Below the pieces are notes generated by a model. It was not told where the DNA came from and did no database searches. It was given only the letters and a program-made list of their open reading frames with translations. From Tenacibaculum skagerrakense (lineage in GTDB: Bacteria; Bacteroidota; Bacteroidia; Flavobacteriales; Flavobacteriaceae), in the NCBI RefSeq assembly GCF_004345825.1, contig NZ_SLXM01000005.1, positions 187,290 to 251,289 on the forward strand: DNA of 64,000 nucleotides. Reading direction: 5' to 3'. The position numbers were made by a program, and so were the translations under genes. Each line of letters starts with the position of its first letter. Position 1 is the stretch's first letter. This document shows positions 54,193-63,312 of the stretch, piece after piece.

Positions 54193-54702
54193 ATGAAACA
54201 GTCAGACTTTTTAAAAGCTGTATTACCATTTAAAGATAAAGTTTTTCGTTTAGCCAAACGTTTACTTGTGTCTACAGAAGAAGCAGAAGACGCTACACAA
54301 GAGCTTTATTTTAAATTATGGAAGAACAAGGAGAAGTTAGGCGAATATAAAAACGTAGAAGCGTTTGCTATGACAATGACTAAGAATTATTGTTTTGATA
54401 GATTAAAATCGAAACAAGCTAGTAATTTAACATTAGTTCATAGCAATTACAAAGAGAAGGATACTTCTTTAGAAAAGAAGATAGAGTATAAAGATAGTGT
54501 AAGTAATGTTCATAAACTGATAGAAAATTTACCAGAACAACAAAAGATAATCATTCAACTAAGAGATATCGAACAGTATGATTTTGAGGAAATTTGTGAA
54601 ATGGTAGATATGAAACCAACCGCAGTTAGAGTAGCATTATCAAGAGCACGTAAAACAATTAGAGAAGAATTAATTAAACAACATAACTATGGAGTTAGCT
54701 AA
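54193..54702 (+). CDS. ECF RNA polymerase sigma factor
   Basis: 169 residues. Region 2 (about 10-80) has DATQELYFKLWKNKEKL and NYCFDRLKSK; region 4 (about 115-165) has LPEQQKIIIQLRDIEQYDFEEI and a helix-turn-helix ending VRVALSRARKTIREEL. It overlaps the next gene by 14 bp, the usual sigma/anti-sigma coupling. The following DUF4252 genes complete an arrangement common in Bacteroidota. Confidence 0.95.
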   Translation: MKQSDFLKAVLPFKDKVFRLAKRLLVSTEEAEDATQELYFKLWKNKEKLGEYKNVEAFAMTMTKNYCFDRLKSKQASNLTLVHSNYKEKDTSLEKKIEYKDSVSNVHKLIENLPEQQKIIIQLRDIEQYDFEEICEMVDMKPTAVRVALSRARKTIREELIKQHNYGVS

Positions 54703-55165
54703 CATAGAAAAATTAATAGAAAAATACCTAGAAGCTGAAACATCTCTACAAGAAGAGAATATTTTAAGAACGTATTTTACTTCAGGTAATGTGGCACCAC
54801 ATTTAGAAGATTATGCAATAATGTTCGGGTATTTTAAACAAAATCAAAGTGAGACGTTTACCAAAACCATTAAGTTAAAACCTGAGAAAAAAAGTAAAAA
54901 GAACTTTAAATGGTTATCAGTAGCAGCATCTTTAGCTTTGTTAGTAAGTGTTTATGTAGGTAAAGTTCAATACGATAAGTATCAACAAAGAGTATACTTT
55001 GCTCAAGTTAAAGAAGCACTTGAAAAGGTTTCATTTCAATTAAATAAAGGAAACGATGCATTGTATGCAGTTTCAGACAACTTAAATAAAGGAAGTGATG
55101 CTGTAAGCCAATTGAAAATCTATGAGAACACTGCAAATACAGTACTCAAAAAAGTAAATTATTAA
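54689..55165 (+). CDS. Putative anti-sigma factor with one membrane segment
   Basis: 158 residues: an N-terminal cytosolic helical part (about 1-65, NIEKLIEKYLEAETSLQEENIL), a single membrane helix (about 72-90, FKWLSVAASLALLVSVYVG) and a periplasmic tail with repeated Asn-Lys-Gly-(Asn/Ser)-Asp-Ala units. This is the layout of Bacteroidota anti-sigma proteins without a zinc motif. Role inferred from overlap with the sigma gene. Confidence 0.78.
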   Translation: MELANIEKLIEKYLEAETSLQEENILRTYFTSGNVAPHLEDYAIMFGYFKQNQSETFTKTIKLKPEKKSKKNFKWLSVAASLALLVSVYVGKVQYDKYQQRVYFAQVKEALEKVSFQLNKGNDALYAVSDNLNKGSDAVSQLKIYENTANTVLKKVNY

Positions 55166-55207
55166 AAAATTAAAAGTAAAACCAAGTATTAAGTAAATAA
55201 GTAAATC

Positions 55208-55711
55208 ATGAAAAAAGTAATATTATTAGTAGCAATGGTATTTATGTCTAACATAACTTTTGCTCAAGGAACATTCGATTCATTAGAAGATTTAGACGAT
55301 GTATCAACAGTTGTAGTAACAAAAGCAGCATTTGAATTATTAAAGAAATTCCCTGATGCTAAGTCTGAAGACATGAAGGTTTTTAATACAGCTAAAGGAT
55401 TAGAAGAGTTAAAAGTGTTTTCTACTGAGAATGGAGATATAGCTTCAAAAATGGAAGCAATGGCTAATGCAGCTATCAAGAAAGGAAACATGACTCAATT
55501 AATGCGTGTTAAAGACAAAGGATCTAGAGTTAAAATTTACATCAAATCTACAAGCAACAAGGATATCGTAAGTGAGGTGTTAATGTTTGTAAAGAGTAAA
55601 GATGGTAAAGATGACAAGCAGAGCTCTACAATCATATCTTTAATCGGAGAGATTAACATGAACGAATTAGCTGAAATCGCTAAAGATTACGATAAAAAAT
55701 CTGATAAATAA
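55208..55711 (+). CDS. DUF4252 protein, exported
   Basis: 167 residues with a signal peptide (1-20, ending ITFAQG). The body has the DUF4252 pattern: an acidic start, MKVFNTAKGLEELKVFSTENG, RVKDKGSRVKIYIKS and a C-terminal INMNELAEIAKDY. Function unknown; family members usually follow ECF sigma/anti-sigma pairs. It lies 42 bp after the anti-sigma gene and before a hairpin. Confidence 0.85.
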   Translation: MKKVILLVAMVFMSNITFAQGTFDSLEDLDDVSTVVVTKAAFELLKKFPDAKSEDMKVFNTAKGLEELKVFSTENGDIASKMEAMANAAIKKGNMTQLMRVKDKGSRVKIYIKSTSNKDIVSEVLMFVKSKDGKDDKQSSTIISLIGEINMNELAEIAKDYDKKSDK

Positions 55712-55735
55712 TTTAGATTTTTATATAAAAAATAA

Positions 55736-55763
55736 AAACATAGCCTACTTTTAGGCTATGTTT
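55736..55763 (+). terminator. Hairpin between the two DUF4252 genes
   Basis: AAACATAGCCT pairs with AGGCTATGTTT (11 bp, 6-nt loop). The T-run is short, so read-through to the second DUF4252 gene is likely. Confidence 0.65.
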
Positions 55764-55791
55764 ATTCATCTCAATAACCAATAAGTATACT

Positions 55792-56367
55792 ATGAAAAAA
55801 TTATTCACATTCGCAATTATATGTCTAACATTAACAATTACCTCTTGTAAAAAACAAGAAAGTTTACAGAGTTATTTAATTCAAACAGAAGACAACCAAG
55901 ATTATGTGCGTTTTGATTTTTCAACAAGTATGCTTGGTTCCTTTTTAGAGAACATTTCTGAAGAAGATCAACAAACATTTAGAAGTGTTAAGAAAATGAA
56001 TATAGCCTTTTTACCAGTTAATAAAGCTACAGAAGAAGTTTTTAGTGAAGAAAGAAAAAAGATAAAAGGTATTATGAAAAATACGGATTATAAGTCGTTA
56101 ATTCGTGTAAATGATAAAAGAGGTAAGGGTAATATTTACTACGCTGGAGAAGCAGATGCAATTGATGAAATTGTAGCTGTTATTTATGCTAAGGATTTTG
56201 GATTTGGTGTTGCTAGAATTATAGGAAATGATATGAACATTGAGAAGATTATGAAAATGGTTCAAAATATAGACACAAAAGATAAAGGAGATGAGCTTGT
56301 GAAAATTAAAGACATTTTCGGAGGTCAATTTCAAACTGAAAAATTGCATGTAGAACCAGTTCAGTAA
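55792..56367 (+). CDS. DUF4252 lipoprotein
   Basis: 191 residues with a lipobox (LTITSCKKQ, Cys19). The body parallels the preceding DUF4252 protein, with VKKMNIAFLPVN, LIRVNDKRGKGNIYYAGEAD and IGNDMNIEKIMKMVQNI, so the pair probably arose by duplication and diverged. It is the last gene of the ECF operon, followed by a strong terminator. Confidence 0.82.
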   Translation: MKKLFTFAIICLTLTITSCKKQESLQSYLIQTEDNQDYVRFDFSTSMLGSFLENISEEDQQTFRSVKKMNIAFLPVNKATEEVFSEERKKIKGIMKNTDYKSLIRVNDKRGKGNIYYAGEADAIDEIVAVIYAKDFGFGVARIIGNDMNIEKIMKMVQNIDTKDKGDELVKIKDIFGGQFQTEKLHVEPVQ

Positions 56368-56393
56368 AATAACCAAGAACTACATAAATAAAC

Positions 56394-56423
56394 AAACCAC
56401 AATTTCTAAATTGTGGTTTTTTT
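56394..56423 (+). terminator. Terminator of the ECF operon
   Basis: AAACCACAATTT pairs with AAATTGTGGTTT (12 bp, 2-nt loop as drawn) followed by more T bases. Confidence 0.85.
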
Positions 56424-56463
56424 GTTTTAACTCGCTATTAACAAGTCCAAATGTTAAAATTCT

Positions 56464-56471
56464 TATTTTTG
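56464..56471 (+). promoter_or_regulatory. Promoter -7 element for the second M1 peptidase
   Basis: TATTTTTG fits TAnnTTTG, 19 bp before the ATG at 56491. No -33 element at normal spacing was seen. Confidence 0.4.
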
Positions 56472-56490
56472 GCTAAATTTCTAACAGTAT

Positions 56491-58932
56491 ATGAGGAAAG
56501 TAGTATTGGTTTTAGTAGCGTTTATTTCTATACAATTTTATGCGCAGAATGCAAGTGAATATAGAGCAGAGAGAGATAAAGTTCATAATTTAGTTCACAC
56601 GAAGCTTAAAGTAGACTTTGATTTTGATAAGCAAACAATGAACGGTGAAGCATGGGTTACTGCGAAACCTCATTTTTATGCTTCAGATAGACTTGTTTTA
56701 GATGCAAAGGCAATGGTGATTCATAGCATAACAATGGACTCTAAACCTTTAAACTTTAATTATGATGATTTTCAAATCATAATAAACTTACCTAAAAAAT
56801 ACAAACGTGACGAGCAATTTACAGTATATATTAAATATACAGCTCAACCAGAAAAAGTTAAGCAAAAAGGAAGTGCTGCGATAACATCTGCTAAAGGATT
56901 GTATTTTATCAATCCAACTGGTATTGACAAAACGAAGCCAACACAGATTTGGACACAAGGAGAAACAGAAGCAAGTAGTTGTTGGTTTCCAACGATAGAT
57001 GCGCCAAATCAAAAAACTTCTCAAGAAATTTATATAACTGTTCCTAATAAATATGTTACACTGTCTAATGGTAGGTTAGAAAATCAGAAAAATAATTCAG
57101 ACGGAACAAGAACAGATTATTGGAATTTTACTCAGAAGCACACTCCTTATTTATTTTTTATGGGAATAGGAGAGTATGAAATAATTAAAGATTCTTACAA
57201 GGATATTCCAGTAGATTACTATGTTGAAAAAGAATATGCGCCTTATGCAAAAGAAATTTTTGGTAAAACACCAGAAATGTTAGCGTTCTTTTCGAAAATT
57301 ACAGGAATAGAATATCCATGGAATAAGTATGCACAAATTGTAGGACGAGATTATGTAAGTGGTGCTATGGAAAATACGACAGCTGTTATTCATGGAGAAC
57401 AGGCTTATCAAACTCCAGGAGAATTAATAGATGGAAATAGACAAGAAAATACCATTGCTCACGAGGCTTTTCATCATTGGTTTGGCGATTTAGTAACTAC
57501 TGAAAGCTGGAGTAATTTAACCTTAAATGAAAGTTTCGCCAATTATAGCGAATATTTATGGAGAGAGTATAAATACGGAAAAGATGATGCAGATGCGCAT
57601 TTATTTACGGCTATTCAAGGGTATAAAAGTGGTCAAAATTATGACAAGCATTTAGTTCGTTTTTATTACGATGATAAAGAAGATATGTTTGATGCTGTGA
57701 GTTACAACAAAGGTGGTGCAATTTTACATATGTTACGCTCTTATGTTGGCGATGCAGCTTTTTTTGAAGCGCTAAATAAGTATTTAACCGATTTTAAATA
57801 TCAAGTAGCAGAAGTACATCAATTGCGTTTAGTTTTTGAGGAAATTACAGGGAAAGACTTGAATTGGTTTTTTAACCAATGGTATTTTGGTAATGGACAT
57901 CCTAAGTTAGATATTTCTTACGATTACAATGAATTACGTAAAACGGTAACCGTAAATGTTTATCAGACGCAATCTGAAGAGTTTAAGTTTCCTTTAGCTA
58001 TCGATATTTTTGAAGAAGGAAAGCAAACAAGACATGAGGTTTTTGTTGATAGAAAAGAATCTTCTTTTACATTACCTTATACAAAACAACCTAAACTTAT
58101 TCAAATTAATGCGGATGGTGTGTTGCTTTGTGATATCAATGAGAATAAAGTGTTGAGTGATTATATATTTCAGCTTAAAAATGCTAAAAGTTATATGCAT
58201 AAGAGAGAGGCTTTATTAGAACTCATCGATAAACAAGATGATAATGATGCTTTTGATGCTGTTGCAAATGCGCTTAATGATTCTTTCTATTTGATTCGTA
58301 AGTTAGCATTGGAAAATATTAATTTGATTAATAAATTCTCTAAGCGACAAGCTATAGATAAGATCAAACAAATGGCATCTAATGATCCTAAAACTGTTGT
58401 GCAAGCGGCTGCCATCGAAACATTAGGAAAACTTACCGATCCAGAATTGAAACCTATTTTCGTAAAAGGTCTTCAAAGCCCGTCTTATTCTGTAATCGGG
58501 AAATCACTAGTTTCTTTGTATTATATAGATAAACCATTAGCGGTAGCAAAATCTAAAGAATTACCAGATGAAGTAAAAAAGATTATAGCTACACCGCTAA
58601 CACGTATATATTTGGAAGAGAATGATGAAGAGGAATTGACTTTTATAGCAGGAAATGTAATTTCAGGTATGTATTTAAGTCAAGATAGAAATACACAGAG
58701 TCTGTATAAAAAGGCATATGATAAAATTGCAGAAGGAAATAATTCGAGAGCAATTCAGAACCTCGTAAATGATATTGTGAATAAAGGAAAGCAGTACAAG
58801 CAGTACGGGTTTCATAATGTCGGAATAGACTTAATGAAAAAAATGGTAAAAACACAACAATCTGCTAATAAGAGTAATAAAATCAAAAATATTGCAATTA
58901 TTCAAGATGCTATGACAAGATTATTAGAATAA
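56491..58932 (+). CDS. M1 family aminopeptidase, exported, with HEAT-like C-terminal domain
   Basis: 813 residues with a signal peptide (1-18, ending QFYAQ). The N-terminal beta-saddle is followed by the catalytic part with GAMEN (near 291), HEAFHHWFGD (zinc His near 324 and 328) and NESFAN with the third ligand Glu. The C-terminal 250 residues are helical repeats (AFDAVANALNDSFYLIRKLA and onward). The full set fits an active zinc aminopeptidase in the periplasm. It is longer than the M1 protein at 13729. Single gene with its own -7 element. Confidence 0.94.
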   Translation: MRKVVLVLVAFISIQFYAQNASEYRAERDKVHNLVHTKLKVDFDFDKQTMNGEAWVTAKPHFYASDRLVLDAKAMVIHSITMDSKPLNFNYDDFQIIINLPKKYKRDEQFTVYIKYTAQPEKVKQKGSAAITSAKGLYFINPTGIDKTKPTQIWTQGETEASSCWFPTIDAPNQKTSQEIYITVPNKYVTLSNGRLENQKNNSDGTRTDYWNFTQKHTPYLFFMGIGEYEIIKDSYKDIPVDYYVEKEYAPYAKEIFGKTPEMLAFFSKITGIEYPWNKYAQIVGRDYVSGAMENTTAVIHGEQAYQTPGELIDGNRQENTIAHEAFHHWFGDLVTTESWSNLTLNESFANYSEYLWREYKYGKDDADAHLFTAIQGYKSGQNYDKHLVRFYYDDKEDMFDAVSYNKGGAILHMLRSYVGDAAFFEALNKYLTDFKYQVAEVHQLRLVFEEITGKDLNWFFNQWYFGNGHPKLDISYDYNELRKTVTVNVYQTQSEEFKFPLAIDIFEEGKQTRHEVFVDRKESSFTLPYTKQPKLIQINADGVLLCDINENKVLSDYIFQLKNAKSYMHKREALLELIDKQDDNDAFDAVANALNDSFYLIRKLALENINLINKFSKRQAIDKIKQMASNDPKTVVQAAAIETLGKLTDPELKPIFVKGLQSPSYSVIGKSLVSLYYIDKPLAVAKSKELPDEVKKIIATPLTRIYLEENDEEELTFIAGNVISGMYLSQDRNTQSLYKKAYDKIAEGNNSRAIQNLVNDIVNKGKQYKQYGFHNVGIDLMKKMVKTQQSANKSNKIKNIAIIQDAMTRLLE

Positions 58933-58946
58933 GTCATAACAATTGT

Positions 58947-58954
58947 TAATTTTG
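58947..58954 (+). promoter_or_regulatory. Promoter -7 element for the lipoprotein/AlkB pair
   Basis: TAATTTTG fits TAnnTTTG, 37 bp before the ATG at 58992, just after the peptidase stop codon. Confidence 0.4.
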
Positions 58955-58991
58955 GTACTGTATTTGTCATAATCGATTAAAACAAATTTTT

Positions 58992-60191
58992 ATGTATAAA
59001 ACACTACCTACCATTCTGCTATTTAGTATTCTGTTGTTAAGCGCTTGTAGCAGCGTTAAATCCACACAAAAAGCTATTAATACTGGAAATTATGATAAGG
59101 CAATTTCAATTGCTTTAAAAAATCTTGAAAAAGATAAGACTAAAGAGAAAAATCAACCTTACGTGGTTATGCTTCAGGATGCTTTTAAAAAAGCGACAGA
59201 CAGAGATATAGCACAAGTTGAGTTCTTAGAAAAAGAAAACCGAGCTGAAAACTTAGGAAGAATTTACGAGTTGTACAGAGGTTTAAAAAACAGACAAGAA
59301 CGTATTAAGCCATTACTTCCTCTAAAAATCTTAGCTTCAGGTAAAAATGCTGAATTTAATTTAATGAATTATGACGAAGCAATAATTTCTGTAAAAGAAG
59401 ATTATGCAACTTACTTGTATGATGAAGCAAAAAACACATTTGATCAGGCTAGAGGAGATAAATTAAGCTACAGAATTGCTTACGATCAGTTTCAAAATGT
59501 CTCTAGAATTTATCCAAATTTTAAAAACATTAATGATTTGATGCAACAATGTCATAATAAAGGAACAGATTATGTTCATGTGGCTGTGTTTAATGAAACT
59601 GATCAAATAATTCCAAGACGTTTAGAACAAGATTTACTAGCTATTGATACTTATGGATTGGATGATTTTTGGACCGTATATCACTCTAAAAGAATAAGAA
59701 ATAAAAAATATGATTTTAATCTTGAGTTAAATTTTAGAAGAATAACAGTCTCACCAGAACAGATAAGTGAAAAAGAAATTATTCGAGAAAGAGAAATAAA
59801 AGATGGTTTTAAATATTTAAAAGATAGTAGAGGAAATTATGTGCTAGATAGCCTAGGAAATAAGCAGAAAGTAGATAATATGGTACTTGTTCGTTGTAAA
59901 TTTTACAGATTTACACAGTTTAAGAGCAGTAACGTCGAAGCGGTAGTAAGATATATAGATAATCGAAATAAGCAACTTATTGATCAGTTTCCGTTAGTGA
60001 GCGAGTTTGTATTTGAGCATAGTTATGCTGATTATGATGGTGATAAAAGAGCATTAAACGATGATAACTTAAACTTAATCCGTTTAGAAGCTGTTCAGTT
60101 TCCTTCTAACGAACAAATGGTTTATGATACGGGTACCGATATTAAGGAAAAATTAAAAAGGATTATCAGGAGAAATAAGTTCAGAAAGTAA
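58992..60191 (+). CDS. Large lipoprotein of unknown function with repeat-like helical N-terminus
   Basis: 399 residues with a lipobox (LLLSACSSV, Cys19). The first 180 residues are helical and TPR-like (NTGNYDKAISIALKNLEKDK). The C-terminal half is charged and mixed alpha/beta with VHVAVFNETDQIIPRRLEQDL and MVLVRCKFYRFTQFKSSN. No enzymatic motif is seen. The stop codon abuts the AlkB start, so both are one transcript, though the link between the two is not evident. Confidence 0.75.
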   Translation: MYKTLPTILLFSILLLSACSSVKSTQKAINTGNYDKAISIALKNLEKDKTKEKNQPYVVMLQDAFKKATDRDIAQVEFLEKENRAENLGRIYELYRGLKNRQERIKPLLPLKILASGKNAEFNLMNYDEAIISVKEDYATYLYDEAKNTFDQARGDKLSYRIAYDQFQNVSRIYPNFKNINDLMQQCHNKGTDYVHVAVFNETDQIIPRRLEQDLLAIDTYGLDDFWTVYHSKRIRNKKYDFNLELNFRRITVSPEQISEKEIIREREIKDGFKYLKDSRGNYVLDSLGNKQKVDNMVLVRCKFYRFTQFKSSNVEAVVRYIDNRNKQLIDQFPLVSEFVFEHSYADYDGDKRALNDDNLNLIRLEAVQFPSNEQMVYDTGTDIKEKLKRIIRRNKFRK

Positions 60192-60797
60192 ATGGATTTA
60201 TTTAATCAATTTGACGAGCATACTAATCTACTTCCTTTTGGTGGGGAAGTAAATTATTATGGTTGTGTTTATACTAATCAAGAAGCAGATAATTTTTACG
60301 ATTATTTGCTCAATCAAATTGAATGGAAAAATGACCAGGCTGTGATTTTTGGGAAGTTAATGGTGACAAAAAGAAAAGTAGCTTGGTATGCAGAAAAACC
60401 TTTCGAATATTCCTACTCAAATATTACTAAAGTAGCTTTGCCATTTACAGATGAACTACTCGAAATAAAAAAGTTTGTTGAAAGTAAAACCACTGAAACC
60501 TACAATTCGTGTTTGTTGAATTTATATCATGATGGGAGTGAAGGTATGGCATGGCACAGTGATGGAGAAAAAGATTTAAAGAAAAATGGAGCAATAGCTT
60601 CTGTAACTTTCGGAGCAGAACGCAAATTCGCTTTTAAAAACAAACGAACCAAGGAAGTTGTATCATTACAACTTCAACATGGTTCGTTATTAGTTATGAA
60701 AGGGGAGACCCAAACAAATTGGTTACATCGTTTGCCTCCCACAAAAAAAGTACATCGTCCTAGAATAAATTTAACATTCAGAACAATTGATTCTTAG
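60192..60797 (+). CDS. AlkB-like alpha-ketoglutarate-dependent dioxygenase
   Basis: 201 residues. The iron ligands are His122 and Asp124 in MAWHSDGEKDL and His179 in NWLHRLPPT; the 2-oxoglutarate arginines lie in RPRINLTFR. NxYHDG before the HxD motif is typical of the AlkB family, which removes alkyl groups from DNA or RNA bases by oxidation. It begins on the base after the lipoprotein stop and is convergent (4-bp overlap) with the head-GIN gene. Confidence 0.94.
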   Translation: MDLFNQFDEHTNLLPFGGEVNYYGCVYTNQEADNFYDYLLNQIEWKNDQAVIFGKLMVTKRKVAWYAEKPFEYSYSNITKVALPFTDELLEIKKFVESKTTETYNSCLLNLYHDGSEGMAWHSDGEKDLKKNGAIASVTFGAERKFAFKNKRTKEVVSLQLQHGSLLVMKGETQTNWLHRLPPTKKVHRPRINLTFRTIDS

Positions 60798-61519
60798 TCT
60801 CTTTTGATTACATCACCAGATCCAACAGAGCTTGTATCAACAAACTTAGCATTTCCTTTATAGTAAACGCTTCCAGATCCTGCAATACTTGCTTTAATTC
60901 GTTCCGTTACAGTTGCCTCTATATCTCCTGATCCAGCAACACTAGCTCTTAAACTAGTAACAGTTAAGTTATAAGCTCTAACATTTCCAGAACCTGCAAC
61001 AGAGCATTTTAATTTATCACTTTTTCCCTTTAGGTCAATATTACCAGAACCTCCAATTGAAGCTTTTACATTTTCAGCGCTAACAGCAGCTTTAATATTA
61101 CCAGAACCTCCAATTGCAAATCCAACTTCGTTTCCTTTTATAACTTTTTTAGAGATAATACTACCTGACCCGCCTAACGCAACACCATTTATATCTTCAA
61201 AAGGAACTATTACGGTTAGTTTTTTTCTAAATTTTAAATTAGTGTTTTTCTTTACTTTAATTTTTAAAGTACCTCCTTTTACTTCGGTAATTATGTAAGG
61301 TAATAAATTTTCTTCACCTTCTAACGTAATTTCACCTTCTTTTCCGTCAATTAAAACAACGTCAAAAGAACCACTCAAACTCACCTCGTCAAAAGAGCCA
61401 ACGCTACGTTTTTCAGTAACAACATTCCCGTTACCTTTTACAGATGAAGAACCCCACCAACTTTGCGATAATACTGTAGCACAGTTAAAAATTAATAGTG
61501 TAAATAATAGTTTTCTCAT
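60794..61519 (-). CDS. Head-GIN domain (DUF2807) protein, exported
   Basis: 241 residues with a signal peptide (1-18, ending TVLSQ). The body is a repeating beta pattern with many G-S-G turns (GGSGNIKAAVSAENVKASIGG, AGSGNVRAYNL, AGSGDIEATV), typical of the DUF2807 putative auto-transporter adhesin head-GIN domain. Probably a right-handed beta-solenoid at the cell envelope. It may belong functionally with the ECF-linked DUF4097-like gene further right on the same strand, though a plus-strand gene lies between. Confidence 0.87.
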   Translation of the reverse strand: MRKLLFTLLIFNCATVLSQSWWGSSSVKGNGNVVTEKRSVGSFDEVSLSGSFDVVLIDGKEGEITLEGEENLLPYIITEVKGGTLKIKVKKNTNLKFRKKLTVIVPFEDINGVALGGSGSIISKKVIKGNEVGFAIGGSGNIKAAVSAENVKASIGGSGNIDLKGKSDKLKCSVAGSGNVRAYNLTVTSLRASVAGSGDIEATVTERIKASIAGSGSVYYKGNAKFVDTSSVGSGDVIKRD

Positions 61520-61554
61520 TTTTTATTTTAAATTTAAGATTAATAAATATTTCA

Positions 61555-62223
61555 TTGAAGTCGCATATTGTAAATAATAAGATTACTCGTTTTTTGAAGC
61601 TTTTGTATATTATTACTTGTATTTTAGTAAGTTATGCTTTAGCTGTTGAAAATGTAAACCTTGAGTTTGCCATAAAACTAGTAGCATTATTCTCACTATC
61701 ATTTTTATACCTAGAAACTACTTTGAGTGTAAACCATTGGTATATAATGATTCTTTTATTCTCAATTATTTCTGACTCGTTATTTATTTTTGAGGAATTT
61801 TACTATCCTGCGTTATTTTTTCTGATTCTTAATAGGTTTCTCTACATTGTTATTATTCGAAAAACGATATTTCCGTATCCTCCTAAAGTAATCTTCCTGT
61901 ATTCAATTCCTTTTTTGTTAACTTTTTTGATGGTCTATTTTCTCATTTATGAATACATGGTTGATATTCAGTTTTTCGCATTCGTATTCGGAATTGTATC
62001 TGTTTTTATGTTCTCTTCGACCTATTTAAATTTTCTTAAAAAAAACAATAAACGATCTAAATACTATTTTTTAGGAACATCATTAATGCCTTTTGCCGAT
62101 ATACTAATGGCTATAGCGTTCTATATAGACTCTCATTTAGCTTATGTAATTATATATCATATGATGTATTACATAGGTAGATTTTATATTTATAAAGCGA
62201 TGGTGATGCATCGGAACAAATAA
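61555..62223 (+). CDS. Polytopic membrane protein, YhhN/TMEM86-like
   Basis: 222 residues with about seven or eight hydrophobic segments. The spacing and the phrases IISDSLFIFEEFYYPALFFLILNR and MPFADILMAIAFYI resemble YhhN-family proteins, which include lysoplasmalogenases, but the match is weak. The start is TTG at 61555; no ATG occurs until residue 65, well inside the membrane region. It sits between two minus-strand genes, convergent with the DUF4097-like gene with a 3-bp gap. Confidence 0.55.
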   Translation: MKSHIVNNKITRFLKLLYIITCILVSYALAVENVNLEFAIKLVALFSLSFLYLETTLSVNHWYIMILLFSIISDSLFIFEEFYYPALFFLILNRFLYIVIIRKTIFPYPPKVIFLYSIPFLLTFLMVYFLIYEYMVDIQFFAFVFGIVSVFMFSSTYLNFLKKNNKRSKYYFLGTSLMPFADILMAIAFYIDSHLAYVIIYHMMYYIGRFYIYKAMVMHRNK

Positions 62224-62226
62224 ATA

Positions 62227-63312
62227 TTAATCAACTAATTTAAGAGAAACGCCTCCATAATTAGACTTTATTTTTATCGAAGATTTAGCATTACCTTTTC
62301 CAAATACACCTTCGTAATATTTACTTGTATTTTTCTTAATTGATTTGAAAGTTTCAGTTTGCTCTTCAGGATAATTAAAACTTGCATAACCTAAGTCTAC
62401 AGTAAATTTAAAGTTGTTATCAGACGAGGTTCCGATTTTAATACCTGCATAGTTACCATCAATTACTACCTGGTTAAATCCTTTTTTCAATTCATCAACT
62501 CTAAGACCACCATAGTCAGTATTAATTCTTAGGTTTTGTCTTAATGTTCCAATTTTCATTCCAGCATAGTCAGAGTTTCCATCTACAGAATATGCATCAT
62601 TAATAGAAATGCTACCATAATCACAATTAAAATCTACTGTATCAGCATTCCCAATCTTTACACCACTGTAATCTGCATTAACTCTAATCTTATCGGTCTT
62701 ATCAATAGTAATTTTAGAATAATCAGCATTTACACTACCAGATTTCATGTAACGGATATCAGAATTTCCACAGTAATCTAATTCGATAGTATTATCTTGG
62801 TTTAAAAGTTTATCTATCTGAATAGCTCCATAATCACAGTTAATATTAGCTTTACCTTTCAACTCGTCTAAATCTATATTTCCATATTTATTATTTAGAT
62901 CTGCATTATTGGTAATAGGCATTTTAATGTAATAATTAATTTTATAGTTCAAATTGTTGTTGTTGTTATTTCCCCACCAACTCCAACTAGATTTTATACT
63001 TTCTATTATAGTTCTAGCTTCTACTAAATCTGCTGAAGCTTCAAATTCTACCGTGATAGCATTAAGCTTTTCTTGTACTTTATCTTCACTTTTACCATTT
63101 ACAGTAATTTTTACATCAATTTCAACGATGTTTTTTTCCCAAGTAGTAACATTTACATTACCATATTTGTTTTTGATAAAAACAGTAGCATTGCTGTTAA
63201 CATTAAATTTTTTACTGATAGTTTTAGTTTTCTCATGTTTTTTTATCGGGCTAGCCAATAGGAATAGCGGAGAAAGTAAAAGGACTGTAATTATTTTTTT
63301 AAATTGTTTCAT
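62227..63312 (-). CDS. DUF4097-like exported beta-repeat protein
   Basis: 361 residues with a signal peptide (1-20, ending FLLAS). An N-terminal region with VFIKNKYGNVNVTTWEKN is followed by many short repeats of the type DYxGIKI/NxDYGxI (for example NADYSGVKIGNA, NTDYGGLRVDEL), giving a predicted beta-solenoid. Such DUF4097-like proteins commonly follow ECF sigma/anti-sigma genes in Bacteroidota. The start overlaps the anti-sigma-like gene by 14 bp. Function unknown. Confidence 0.78.
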   Translation of the reverse strand: MKQFKKIITVLLLSPLFLLASPIKKHEKTKTISKKFNVNSNATVFIKNKYGNVNVTTWEKNIVEIDVKITVNGKSEDKVQEKLNAITVEFEASADLVEARTIIESIKSSWSWWGNNNNNNLNYKINYYIKMPITNNADLNNKYGNIDLDELKGKANINCDYGAIQIDKLLNQDNTIELDYCGNSDIRYMKSGSVNADYSKITIDKTDKIRVNADYSGVKIGNADTVDFNCDYGSISINDAYSVDGNSDYAGMKIGTLRQNLRINTDYGGLRVDELKKGFNQVVIDGNYAGIKIGTSSDNNFKFTVDLGYASFNYPEEQTETFKSIKKNTSKYYEGVFGKGNAKSSIKIKSNYGGVSLKLVD

